Source: Gemmatimonas phototrophica (lineage in GTDB: Bacteria > Gemmatimonadota > Gemmatimonadetes > Gemmatimonadales > Gemmatimonadaceae). From it: a stretch of 5,653 bases of DNA. Numbering within the stretch: the first letter of the stretch is position 1; each line of letters opens with the position of its first letter. Made by a program: the position numbers and the translations under genes. The stretch covers positions 1 to 5,653 of the forward strand of contig CAMBRJ010000219.1 of assembly GCA_945870175.1 (NCBI GenBank). The letters run 5' to 3'. Positions 1 through 5,122 of the stretch are shown one piece after another. The notes under the pieces are model-generated. The model was not told the DNA's origin and did no database searches. It saw only the letters and a list, made by a program, of their open reading frames with translations.

Positions 1-1
1 G

Positions 2-469
2 ATGACCGACATCGGCCGAGATCCCGCGGTGGCATTCATGGTGCCGGGACAGAGCTCCGATGGTGAGGCCCTCGCGCTGTATCTGCCGCCCATCACGGTG
101 AACGCCCCTGTGTGGTGGACGTCCGTGCGCGCCACGCTGCCGGAGTGGGCCAAGGACTCGGCACGGGTGACGTGGGATCGCGCCAAGTACGACGTCGCTG
201 CGCGGCCATCGGCCGATGGTGACGCGCTGGCCTTGGTGCTGATCGGCGGCCCCGTGGGCCAGTCGCGCGAGTGGCCGATCGCCACCGTGGCGGCACCGGC
301 GTATCAGCTCATTCCGCTCGACACGCCACCGATCGACAGCGCGGCGCGTGCCGCGTTGTCGCGTGCGTTTGATATCTCGACTTCGTTGGATGGTCTCATC
401 CAACGCGCCAGCTGGCCGCATCGCCCGTCAACGCCGCTGCGGGCCACTGCATTCTCACGCCTCAGATGA
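2..469 (+). CDS. Hypothetical protein, first gene of a three-gene cluster
   Basis: I do not recognise this 155-residue protein. It has no signal peptide or membrane segment and looks cytosolic. Visible features are a Trp-rich stretch near residues 35-60 (NAPVWWTSVRATLPEW), an alternating hydrophobic strand DALALVLIGGPVG near 74-86, and a Pro-rich segment IPLDTPPID near 104-112. The C-terminus is basic (WPHRPSTPLRATAFSRLR). The ATG lies one base from the window edge, so a longer N-terminus cannot be excluded. However, the ATG forms an ATGA, and the string GATGACCGA recurs exactly at the start of the next gene, which suggests this is a true start overlapping the stop of an unseen upstream gene. 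Its own TGA overlaps the ATG of the thioesterase (ATGA at 466-469), so the two are probably translationally coupled. That overlap and the uninterrupted frame support a real gene; its function is unknown. Confidence 0.65.
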   Translation: MTDIGRDPAVAFMVPGQSSDGEALALYLPPITVNAPVWWTSVRATLPEWAKDSARVTWDRAKYDVAARPSADGDALALVLIGGPVGQSREWPIATVAAPAYQLIPLDTPPIDSAARAALSRAFDISTSLDGLIQRASWPHRPSTPLRATAFSRLR

Positions 470-972
470 CCGATTCGCTGCCCGCCCGTTTGTCCCGCCC
501 GGTGTCCGCCTCGCAGCATGTCACGAGCGAACTCATCATGCCGCATGATGCGAACAGTCTGGGACATGCGTTCGGGGGCGCGATCATGGCGATGGTTGAC
601 AAGGCGGCGGCCGTCTCGGCGTATCGTCATGCGCGCTCCGCGTGCGTCACGGCATCGATTGATCGCGTGGATTTTCGCGAGCCGATCCACGTCGGAGATC
701 TCGTCACCTGTTTGGCGTCCGTGAATTTTGCGGGCACCACATCGATGGAGATCGGCGTGCGCGTGGAGGCCGAGGATCTCATCACGGGTGCGCGCCGCCA
801 TACGAACACCTGTTACCTCACCTTCGTGGCGATCGACCGCAACGGTCGCCCGGTGCCGGTGGCGCTCGTGCAGCCGGACACCGACGAGCAGGGCCGTCGG
901 TATGAGGCGGCGCAGGCGCGTCGCCGACGTCGGCTCGAAGAACGTCAAGACGAAGCGCGCGTCGATCGCTAG
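466..972 (+). CDS. Acyl-CoA thioesterase, hotdog fold, YciA/ACOT type
   Basis: This 168-residue protein is predicted to hydrolyse acyl-CoA thioesters to free acid and CoA in the cytoplasm. The segment at residues 24-45 (IMPHDANSLGHAFGG followed by AIMAMVD) matches the YciA/BFIT-type core, in which the family has MPxDxNxxGxxFGGxxMxxxD. Asn30, Gly37-Gly38 and Asp45 sit in the expected active-site positions. The central helix is followed by the usual strand DRVDFREPIHVGDLVTC (66-82) and by GTTSMEIGVRVEAED (90-104). After about residue 140 there is a charged tail rich in Arg and Glu (ARRRRRLEERQDEARVDR), typical of a helical extension in these enzymes. The ATG overlaps the stop of the preceding gene, and the next gene begins one base after its TAG. 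Acyl chain preference cannot be read from sequence. Family call is strong; physiological substrate is unknown. Confidence 0.9.
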   Translation: MTDSLPARLSRPVSASQHVTSELIMPHDANSLGHAFGGAIMAMVDKAAAVSAYRHARSACVTASIDRVDFREPIHVGDLVTCLASVNFAGTTSMEIGVRVEAEDLITGARRHTNTCYLTFVAIDRNGRPVPVALVQPDTDEQGRRYEAAQARRRRRLEERQDEARVDR

Positions 973-973
973 C

Positions 974-2242
974 GTGGAGCGACTGCCCCCCAACGCGCCA
1001 AGCGATACGTACGCGGCGCTCCGTATTCCGAACTTCCGCCGGTATCTGCTGGCGCTGTTCACGCTGACCCTCGGCATTCAGATCCAGGGCACGGTTGTCG
1101 GCTGGCAAATCTACGATCTCACCCACGATCCGCTTGCGCTCGGGATCGTAGGGCTGGCCGAAGCCCTGCCGGCCATCAGCATGTCGCTGTTCGCCGGCCA
1201 TGTGGCTGACAGTCACGATCGACGCCGCATCGCCCTCTGGGCCCTCTCCGTGCTGGTACTCTGCTCCGTGGGGCTGTGGTGGCTGGCGCATCCCTCCCCG
1301 ATCGGCGATCTCGCGCTCACCGCGCCCGCGCGCGTCCGCGCGATCTACGCGGTGATCGTGCTCAGTGGCCTGGCGCGTGCCTTCCTGCAGCCGGCCCGAC
1401 AGGCGCTCAGCGCCGAGCTGGTGCCGCGCACGCTGTATAGCAATGCCATCACGTGGCGCACCGGCAGCTGGCAGATGGCGGCGGTGCTGGGCCCCGCGCT
1501 GGGCGGCGGTCTCTACGCGCTCGGCGGTACGACATTGGGCTACGCCGTCGATGCCGTCCTGATGACCTTCGCGGTTGGTGCGTTGTTCTCGGTGCGCCAT
1601 CGCTCGCCGGTGCGCGAGGTGTCCGACGAACCGATCCTGAGCTCGATCACCGGCGGTCTGCGCTTTGTGCTCGGTGAACCGCTGCTGTTGTCGGCGCTCA
1701 CGCTCGATCTCTTTTCGGTGTTGTTCGGTGGCGCGATCGCGCTGCTGCCGGTGTTCGCTGCCGAGATTCTGCACACCGGCCCGTCGGGGCTCGGACTGCT
1801 GCGTGCCGCGCCGGCGGTCGGTGCCGTGATCACCAGCATCGCGCTCACGCGCTGGCCGCCCTTCTCGCACACCGGGCGCAATCTGCTGATCTCGGTCACC
1901 GGGTTCGGGGTGTGTACCATCCTGTTCGGACTCAGTCGCAGCCTGTGGCTGTCGCTTGGTGCGCTGGCGCTGGCGGGGGCGTTCGACATGATCAGCGTGG
2001 TCATTCGCAGCCTTATGCTACAAATCCGCACGCCGGAAGCGCTGCTCGGTCGCGTGTCATCGGTGAATCAGATTTTCATCGGCTCGTCGAACGAAATCGG
2101 TTCGTTCGAATCGGGGCTCACGGCCCGCTGGTGGGGCGCGGTCACGGCCGTCGTGGTGGGCGGCGCGGCCACACTGGTGGTCGTGGCCACCGTGGCGTGG
2201 CGGGTGCCGAGTTTACGCCGGCTCAAGCAGTTGGTGAAGTAA
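974..2242 (+). CDS. MFS transporter, MFS_3 / EntS-like exporter
   Basis: This 422-residue inner-membrane protein is predicted to be a proton-driven exporter of the major facilitator superfamily, with about twelve hydrophobic helices. The opening LRIPNFRRYLLALFTLTLG (16-34) is typical of the MFS_3 group. Motif A, between TM2 and TM3, is clear as GHVADSHDRRRI (75-86), with the conserved Gly75, Asp79 and Arg residues. A Pro/Gly-rich TM5-like segment AAVLGPALGGGLYALGG lies at 169-185. The second half carries LLGRVSSVNQIFIGSSNEIGSFESG (357-381), the motif-A-like loop region characteristic of EntS-like members. The GTG at 974 is chosen because it follows the thioesterase stop by one base and gives a family-like N-terminus. 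An in-frame ATG at 902 would add 24 basic residues inside the thioesterase gene, and neither start has a strong ribosome-binding site. The exported substrate is not predictable. Confidence 0.88.
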   Translation: MERLPPNAPSDTYAALRIPNFRRYLLALFTLTLGIQIQGTVVGWQIYDLTHDPLALGIVGLAEALPAISMSLFAGHVADSHDRRRIALWALSVLVLCSVGLWWLAHPSPIGDLALTAPARVRAIYAVIVLSGLARAFLQPARQALSAELVPRTLYSNAITWRTGSWQMAAVLGPALGGGLYALGGTTLGYAVDAVLMTFAVGALFSVRHRSPVREVSDEPILSSITGGLRFVLGEPLLLSALTLDLFSVLFGGAIALLPVFAAEILHTGPSGLGLLRAAPAVGAVITSIALTRWPPFSHTGRNLLISVTGFGVCTILFGLSRSLWLSLGALALAGAFDMISVVIRSLMLQIRTPEALLGRVSSVNQIFIGSSNEIGSFESGLTARWWGAVTAVVVGGAATLVVVATVAWRVPSLRRLKQLVK

Positions 2243-2265
2243 CAGCGTCGCTGCCTCAACAGATG

Positions 2266-2353
2266 ACGCGGAGTCGCAGAGAGCGCAGAGCACGCGGAGA
2301 ATAAATCATGTTGATTGTTCTCTGCGGCCTCTGCGCGCTCTGCATCTCCGCGT
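2266..2353. repeat. Imperfect inverted repeat of 9-nt units; likely bidirectional terminator
   Basis: Two 36-nt arms (2266-2301 and 2318-2353) are reverse complements with six mismatches and enclose a 16-nt AT-rich loop (TAAATCATGTTGATTG). Each arm is itself four 9-nt units: the left arm fits CGCRGAGNN repeated, and the right arm its complement NNCTCYGCG. The element lies between the convergent MFS and ribonuclease Z genes, a position expected for a hairpin that ends transcription from both sides. No U-tract follows on either strand, so it is not a canonical intrinsic terminator. Similar CTCTGCG-type repeats are dispersed in many bacterial genomes as intergenic elements, so it may be one copy of such a family. 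Confidence 0.75.
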
Positions 2354-2407
2354 GATCAGTTCAACGGGGCCGCGTGATCAGTTCAACGGGGCCGCGTGAT
2401 CAGTTCA
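2348..2407. repeat. 22-bp direct tandem repeat reaching into the rnz stop codon
   Basis: The unit CCGCGTGATCAGTTCAACGG plus GG occurs exactly at 2348-2369 and 2370-2391. A third partial copy (CCGCGTGATCAGTTCA) runs from 2392 to 2407, ending on the TGA stop of ribonuclease Z as read on the minus strand. The first copy shares its CCGCGT with the end of the right arm of the neighbouring inverted repeat. Each unit contains the palindrome TGATCA. On the minus strand each unit begins with a TGA, so the sequence after the gene is a repeated stop-codon context. This looks like a slippage or misalignment duplication. Confidence 0.9.
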
Positions 2408-3367
2408 CGAGGCCTCGGCATCCGCGGCCTCAGCCACCGCCGCCAGCTCCTCGGTGAGCGACAGCTCGATCTCCGTGCCGTCGCGCGCGATGCTCGAGCG
2501 CGGAAACACCGAGCGGGCCTCGCGCTCCAACTCATGGGCATCTCGCGAATAGCGGGCCGAGATGTGGGTGAGCACCAACCGGCGTGCCCCGGCTTGTCGG
2601 GCCACCTCGGCGGCTTCCCGCGCGGTGCTGTGCCCCGTCTCGAGGGCGCGCGCCGCCTCGTCATCGGCGAACGTGGCCTCGTGAATCAGCAGGTCGGCGT
2701 CCTGCGCGGCGGCGATCGTGTTCTCGCAGGGGCGGGTATCTCCGGTGACCACGATGCGTCGACCGCGGCGTCGCTCGCCCACGAGCACCGCCGGCTCGAT
2801 CACGCGGCCGTCATCGAGCGTGATCGACTGCCCCTTGTGAATACGCCCCCAGAGCGGCCCCTCGGGAATACCCATGGCACGCGCGAGGTCCGGATTGAAG
2901 CGACCCAGTCGCTCCTCCTCGACCAAGGCATAGCCAAGTGACGGGGATGGGCCGTGGGACACCGCGAACGCATCGATGCGAAAGTCGGGCCTTTTGACCG
3001 ACTCGCCAGGATCAAGCTCCGTGATGTCGATCGGAAACGTGGCGCGCTCGCCACCCAAGCTGATGCATTGACGCAACGTTTTACTGGCGCCACGCGGACC
3101 AAATAATCTCAGCACTTCGGTTCTTCCCTGAAGCGCCATGGTGCGGACCAGGCCGGTCAGGCCAAGAATGTGATCCGAATGCACGTGGGTGAAGAACAGC
3201 TCTTCGAACGCGAAGGAGATCCCGAAGCGCATCATCTGGCGCTGCGTTCCCTCCCCGCAATCGAACAGCAAAGTGGCCCCTTCCCGAATGATGGCGAGGG
3301 AGCTGACCCCCCGTTCCACGGTGGGACGGGAGGCGGCGGTTCCGAGGAAGCGGACGAGCAGCGGCAT
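2405..3367 (-). CDS. rnz: Ribonuclease Z (tRNA 3' endonuclease)
   Basis: This 320-residue metallo-beta-lactamase-fold enzyme cleaves the 3' trailer of tRNA precursors in the cytoplasm. The opening VRFLGTAASRPTVERGVSS (5-23) is typical of the short-form tRNase Z family. The zinc motif THVHSDHILGL (60-70) supplies His61, His63, Asp65 and His66. Further ligands are His138 (SHGP), Asp210 (VTGDTRP) and His268 (LTHIS), with the conserved HEATF at 229-233 and GHSTAREA at 245-252. The flexible-arm exosite is visible at 155-196, including the Gly-Pro-rich GIPEGPLWGRIHKGQS. All key residues are present, and the length is usual for the short form. A tail (LTEELAAVAEAADAEAS) extends past the fold. The ATG at 3367 is preferred over the upstream ATG at 3439, because family proteins begin with this strand and the extra 24 residues look like untranslated sequence. 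It is transcribed alone, diverging from the KGG gene. Confidence 0.95.
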   Translation of the reverse strand: MPLLVRFLGTAASRPTVERGVSSLAIIREGATLLFDCGEGTQRQMMRFGISFAFEELFFTHVHSDHILGLTGLVRTMALQGRTEVLRLFGPRGASKTLRQCISLGGERATFPIDITELDPGESVKRPDFRIDAFAVSHGPSPSLGYALVEEERLGRFNPDLARAMGIPEGPLWGRIHKGQSITLDDGRVIEPAVLVGERRRGRRIVVTGDTRPCENTIAAAQDADLLIHEATFADDEAARALETGHSTAREAAEVARQAGARRLVLTHISARYSRDAHELEREARSVFPRSSIARDGTEIELSLTEELAAVAEAADAEAS

Positions 3368-3601
3368 GGCGGCAATATAGGCAGAAAACCTCCCGCGCCA
3401 GTTCACCGGCGGTCCGCGCAACAGGTGAGCGCGGCCCAATGCGTGCGCGGCATGAGGATGCTGGCGTCGATCGCGAAAAGCGGCCTGATGTTTGCAAGGG
3501 AGGGAGTCCGATCGCCGCGGTATGCTGGTTCTGTGACGGATGCCCTTCGTCTCGTCCCGGCTCGTCGCACTAATTCAGTACTGCCGGATGCCGGGGGGCG
3601 T
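3368..3601. other. Divergent intergenic region between rnz and KGG gene
   Basis: These 234 bases separate two divergently oriented genes and should hold both promoters. Apart from the TATATT near rnz, I find only a TATGCT at 3521-3526 (+) as a candidate -10 for the KGG gene, with no convincing -35 at normal spacing. A GGGGGG run at 3593-3598, three bases before the ATG at 3602, may be the KGG ribosome-binding site, although it is closer than usual. No hairpin, repeat or small gene is convincing here. Confidence 0.5.
3374..3379 (-). promoter_or_regulatory. Possible -10 element for rnz (leaderless start)
   Basis: On the minus strand TATATT ends six bases before the A of the rnz ATG, the spacing expected if transcription begins at the start codon itself. 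A GGGAGG lies about 21 bases upstream of the ATG, too far to act as its ribosome-binding site. That is consistent with a leaderless mRNA. No good -35 hexamer is seen at 17-18 bases (ACTGGC or AACTGG), so the call is tentative. Confidence 0.3.
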
Positions 3602-3970
3602 ATGACCGGGAAAAGCCGACGCGGATTCGCGTCTATGGATCCCACGCGTCAGCGTGAGATCGCCAGCAAAGGTGGGCGAGCAGCCCACGAAAAGGGAACG
3701 GCGCACGAATGGTCGTCCGACGAAGCCCGGAATGCCGGTCGCAAGGGCGGTGTCACCGTCAGTCGCGATCGCGTGCATATGGCGGCCATTGGCCGTGAAG
3801 GCGGAGAGTCGCGCAGTGCGGCCGCCCGTGAAGCGCGAATGAATGGCAAGAATGCGGAGCGGGAAGTTCCGATGCAGGTCGCCCACGATGGCGATCGGTC
3901 GCAACCGGCCGCGCCGCTGGGTGATCGTGCACCCGTAATGCCTCGCAGCGACGAGTCGTCGGCTCGCTGA
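3602..3970 (+). CDS. KGG-repeat general stress protein (YciG/Con-10-like)
   Basis: This 122-residue hydrophilic protein belongs to the stress-induced KGG repeat family (Pfam 'KGG'), known from YciG of E. coli and Con-10 of Neurospora. These proteins are small, disordered and associated with stress; their biochemical role is not established. The opening RRGFASMDPTRQREIASKGGRAAHEKGTAHEWSSDEARNAGRKGG is nearly consensus for the family (quoted here as one motif spanning residues 6-50). KGG copies sit at 23-25 and 48-50, and a degenerate third, REGG, at 65-68. After residue 70 comes a low-complexity Ala/Arg/Asp-rich tail without recognised motif, longer than in the shortest family members. The ATG at 3602 is chosen because RGFASMD lies just after the start in homologues. 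The open frame extends much further upstream, but only as antisense to rnz. The gene is monocistronic by layout. Confidence 0.88.
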   Translation: MTGKSRRGFASMDPTRQREIASKGGRAAHEKGTAHEWSSDEARNAGRKGGVTVSRDRVHMAAIGREGGESRSAAAREARMNGKNAEREVPMQVAHDGDRSQPAAPLGDRAPVMPRSDESSAR

Positions 3971-3980
3971 TCATCGCGCG

Positions 3981-4010
3981 TTGACGTTGCATCGGTGGAC
4001 GTCGTATTCT
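3981..4010 (+). promoter_or_regulatory. Sigma70-like promoter
   Basis: TTGACG (3981-3986) and TATTCT (4005-4010) are separated by 18 bases, giving a good match to the housekeeping -35/-10 consensus in an otherwise GC-rich stretch. Transcription would start near 4017. It lies just after the KGG stop and points into a terminator only about 15 bases further on, with no gene on this strand. Either it drives a very short RNA, or the match is chance. Confidence 0.45.
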
Positions 4011-4016
4011 GCCGCC

Positions 4017-4068
4017 AGTGTGACAGTTGTTCGAAAGCCTCCCGGGTGCATCCGGGAGGCTTTCGTGC
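4017..4068 (+). ncRNA. Candidate very short RNA ending in a terminator hairpin
   Basis: A promoter-like pair at 3981-4010 is followed by a perfect terminator stem at 4032-4065, which would yield a transcript of about 50 nt with a roughly 15-nt unpaired 5' portion. No known RNA family is recognised. The same stem also serves the convergent genes as terminator, so the simplest alternative is that only the terminator is functional. The ends are estimates. Confidence 0.25.
4032..4065. terminator. Bidirectional intrinsic terminator
   Basis: CGAAAGCCTCCCGG (4032-4045) and CCGGGAGGCTTTCG (4052-4065) form a perfect 14-bp stem around a six-base loop GTGCAT. The AAAGCC...GGCTTT flanks give a short A/T run on each side, as in many bidirectional terminators of high-GC bacteria, although the U-tract is only three bases long. 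It sits between the convergent KGG gene (ends 3970) and the dehydratase gene (ends 4103) and would stop transcription from both. Confidence 0.88.
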
Positions 4069-4102
4069 CTCTGCCACCGCCAATCCATGCCGCGGCGGTG
4101 GT

Positions 4103-5095
4103 TCAGCCCGGAAAGTGATTCAGCTGGGCTTGCAACGTCGAGGGGTCGATGTTCCGACCGCTGACGAGCAGTACGATCGGCCCGGCGGTCACCGCAATCT
4201 TGCCGTGTCGCATCGCCGCCACAGTCACCGCGCCAGCCCCCTCCACCGCCATGCCGGTCGCCCGGTGTAGCCAGGCAATTGTCTCGCCCAGTTCGGCCTC
4301 CGTCACGAGTACCATGTCGTCCGCGCAGTACTGTCCGATGTGCAGCGCGTCGGCGTCAATCTGGCCGGCCAGTCCATCGGCCAGCGTGGGCGTGACCACG
4401 GTGTCGATTACGCGGCCGGCGGCGAGGCTCTGCGCCATGGCCGACGTTTCCACGCTCTGTGCCCCGATGATCCGCACCTGCGGCGCCAGCGCACGCAGCA
4501 CCGCCCCCATGCCGCCCAGGAGACCACCGCCGCCGGTACAGATCACGACGGTGTGCAGGTCGGGCACCTGGCCCAACAGCTCCAAGGCGACCGTGCCCTG
4601 GCCAGCCAGCAAATCGAGGCCGAGGCAGGGATTGATGAAGCGGATGCCCTCGCGGGCCGCATGGGCCTTGGCCACGACCATCGCCGCATCGTAGTCGGCG
4701 GCCTCGTCGTTCACGATCGTGCCGAGCGCGCGAATGCCGTCCTTTTTCACCTGCGGCGCCGTGATCGGCACGTACAGCGTGGCCGGCGTCTCGAACGCCT
4801 TCGCCGCATACGCCACCCCCAGCCCGTGATTGCCAGCGCTCGACGCCACCACCCCCTTCGCGCGCTCCTCCGCCGTCAATCCCGCCAGCACGTTGTACGC
4901 GCCGCGCACTTTGAACGAGCCCGTGGGATTCTCGAGCTCCAGCTTGAAGAGCACCTCCACGCCGAACGCCGCCGACAGCGCATCCGAGCGAATCACACGG
5001 CTTGGTGCCAGTACGGAGCGCAAGCGCGCGGCGGCGGTGTGCACCGCGGCGATGGCCGGGATGACCGTGGGATCGGGGGCAGGGCGTGTCGTCAT
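4103..5095 (-). CDS. Threonine/serine dehydratase-like PLP enzyme (fold type II)
   Basis: This 330-residue cytoplasmic enzyme belongs to the PLP-dependent threonine/serine dehydratase family, whose members deaminate L-threonine to 2-oxobutanoate or L-serine to pyruvate. The PLP lysine is Lys62 in ENPTGSFKVRGA (55-66). Substrate and cofactor motifs follow: SSAGNHG (85-91), the phosphate-binding glycine loop TGGGGLLGG (187-195), AGQGTVALELL (164-174), TLADGLAG (237-244), VEGAGAV (284-290) and VSGRNID (311-317), where the Ser contacts the pyridine ring. The length equals the catalytic domain alone: no C-terminal ACT-like regulatory domain is present, so isoleucine feedback as in biosynthetic IlvA is not expected. 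It could be a catabolic threonine dehydratase, a serine dehydratase or racemase, or a hydroxyectoine-type (EutB) dehydratase. It starts 27 bases after the photolyase stop, suggesting co-transcription; its ribosome-binding site is weak. Confidence 0.88.
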   Translation of the reverse strand: MTTRPAPDPTVIPAIAAVHTAAARLRSVLAPSRVIRSDALSAAFGVEVLFKLELENPTGSFKVRGAYNVLAGLTAEERAKGVVASSAGNHGLGVAYAAKAFETPATLYVPITAPQVKKDGIRALGTIVNDEAADYDAAMVVAKAHAAREGIRFINPCLGLDLLAGQGTVALELLGQVPDLHTVVICTGGGGLLGGMGAVLRALAPQVRIIGAQSVETSAMAQSLAAGRVIDTVVTPTLADGLAGQIDADALHIGQYCADDMVLVTEAELGETIAWLHRATGMAVEGAGAVTVAAMRHGKIAVTAGPIVLLVSGRNIDPSTLQAQLNHFPG

Positions 5096-5122
5096 CGTGG
5101 AAAAGTAGCCGCTCCGAATGGG

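Noticed and set aside
902..973. Longer MFS start at the ATG at 902
   Set aside because: It would place a very basic 24-residue stretch inside the thioesterase frame. The GTG at 974 fits the family N-terminus better, though this is not certain.
304..1077. 257-residue minus-strand open frame
   Set aside because: It lies opposite the thioesterase, whose hotdog motif is clear, and its translation has Arg/His-rich shadow composition.
818..1870. 350-residue open frame on the minus strand
   Set aside because: It is antisense to the thioesterase end and the MFS gene. Its translation is rich in Arg, Gln, Gly and His with no domain, as expected for the shadow of a high-GC gene.
2348..2407. CRISPR-like array
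   Set aside because: The 22-bp units are directly adjacent with no spacers, and no cas genes are present.
3368..3439. Longer N-terminus for ribonuclease Z from the ATG at 3439
   Set aside because: The extra residues precede the conserved first strand that starts almost at residue 1 in the family, and no ribosome-binding site supports it.
3170..3601. Upstream extension of the KGG open frame over rnz
   Set aside because: It would overlap rnz in antisense. The KGG family begins with the RGFASMD segment right after the ATG at 3602.
4011..4083. tRNA-like look (GTTCGAA next to a hairpin)
   Set aside because: No acceptor, D or anticodon stem can be paired. The structure is fully explained by one perfect terminator stem.
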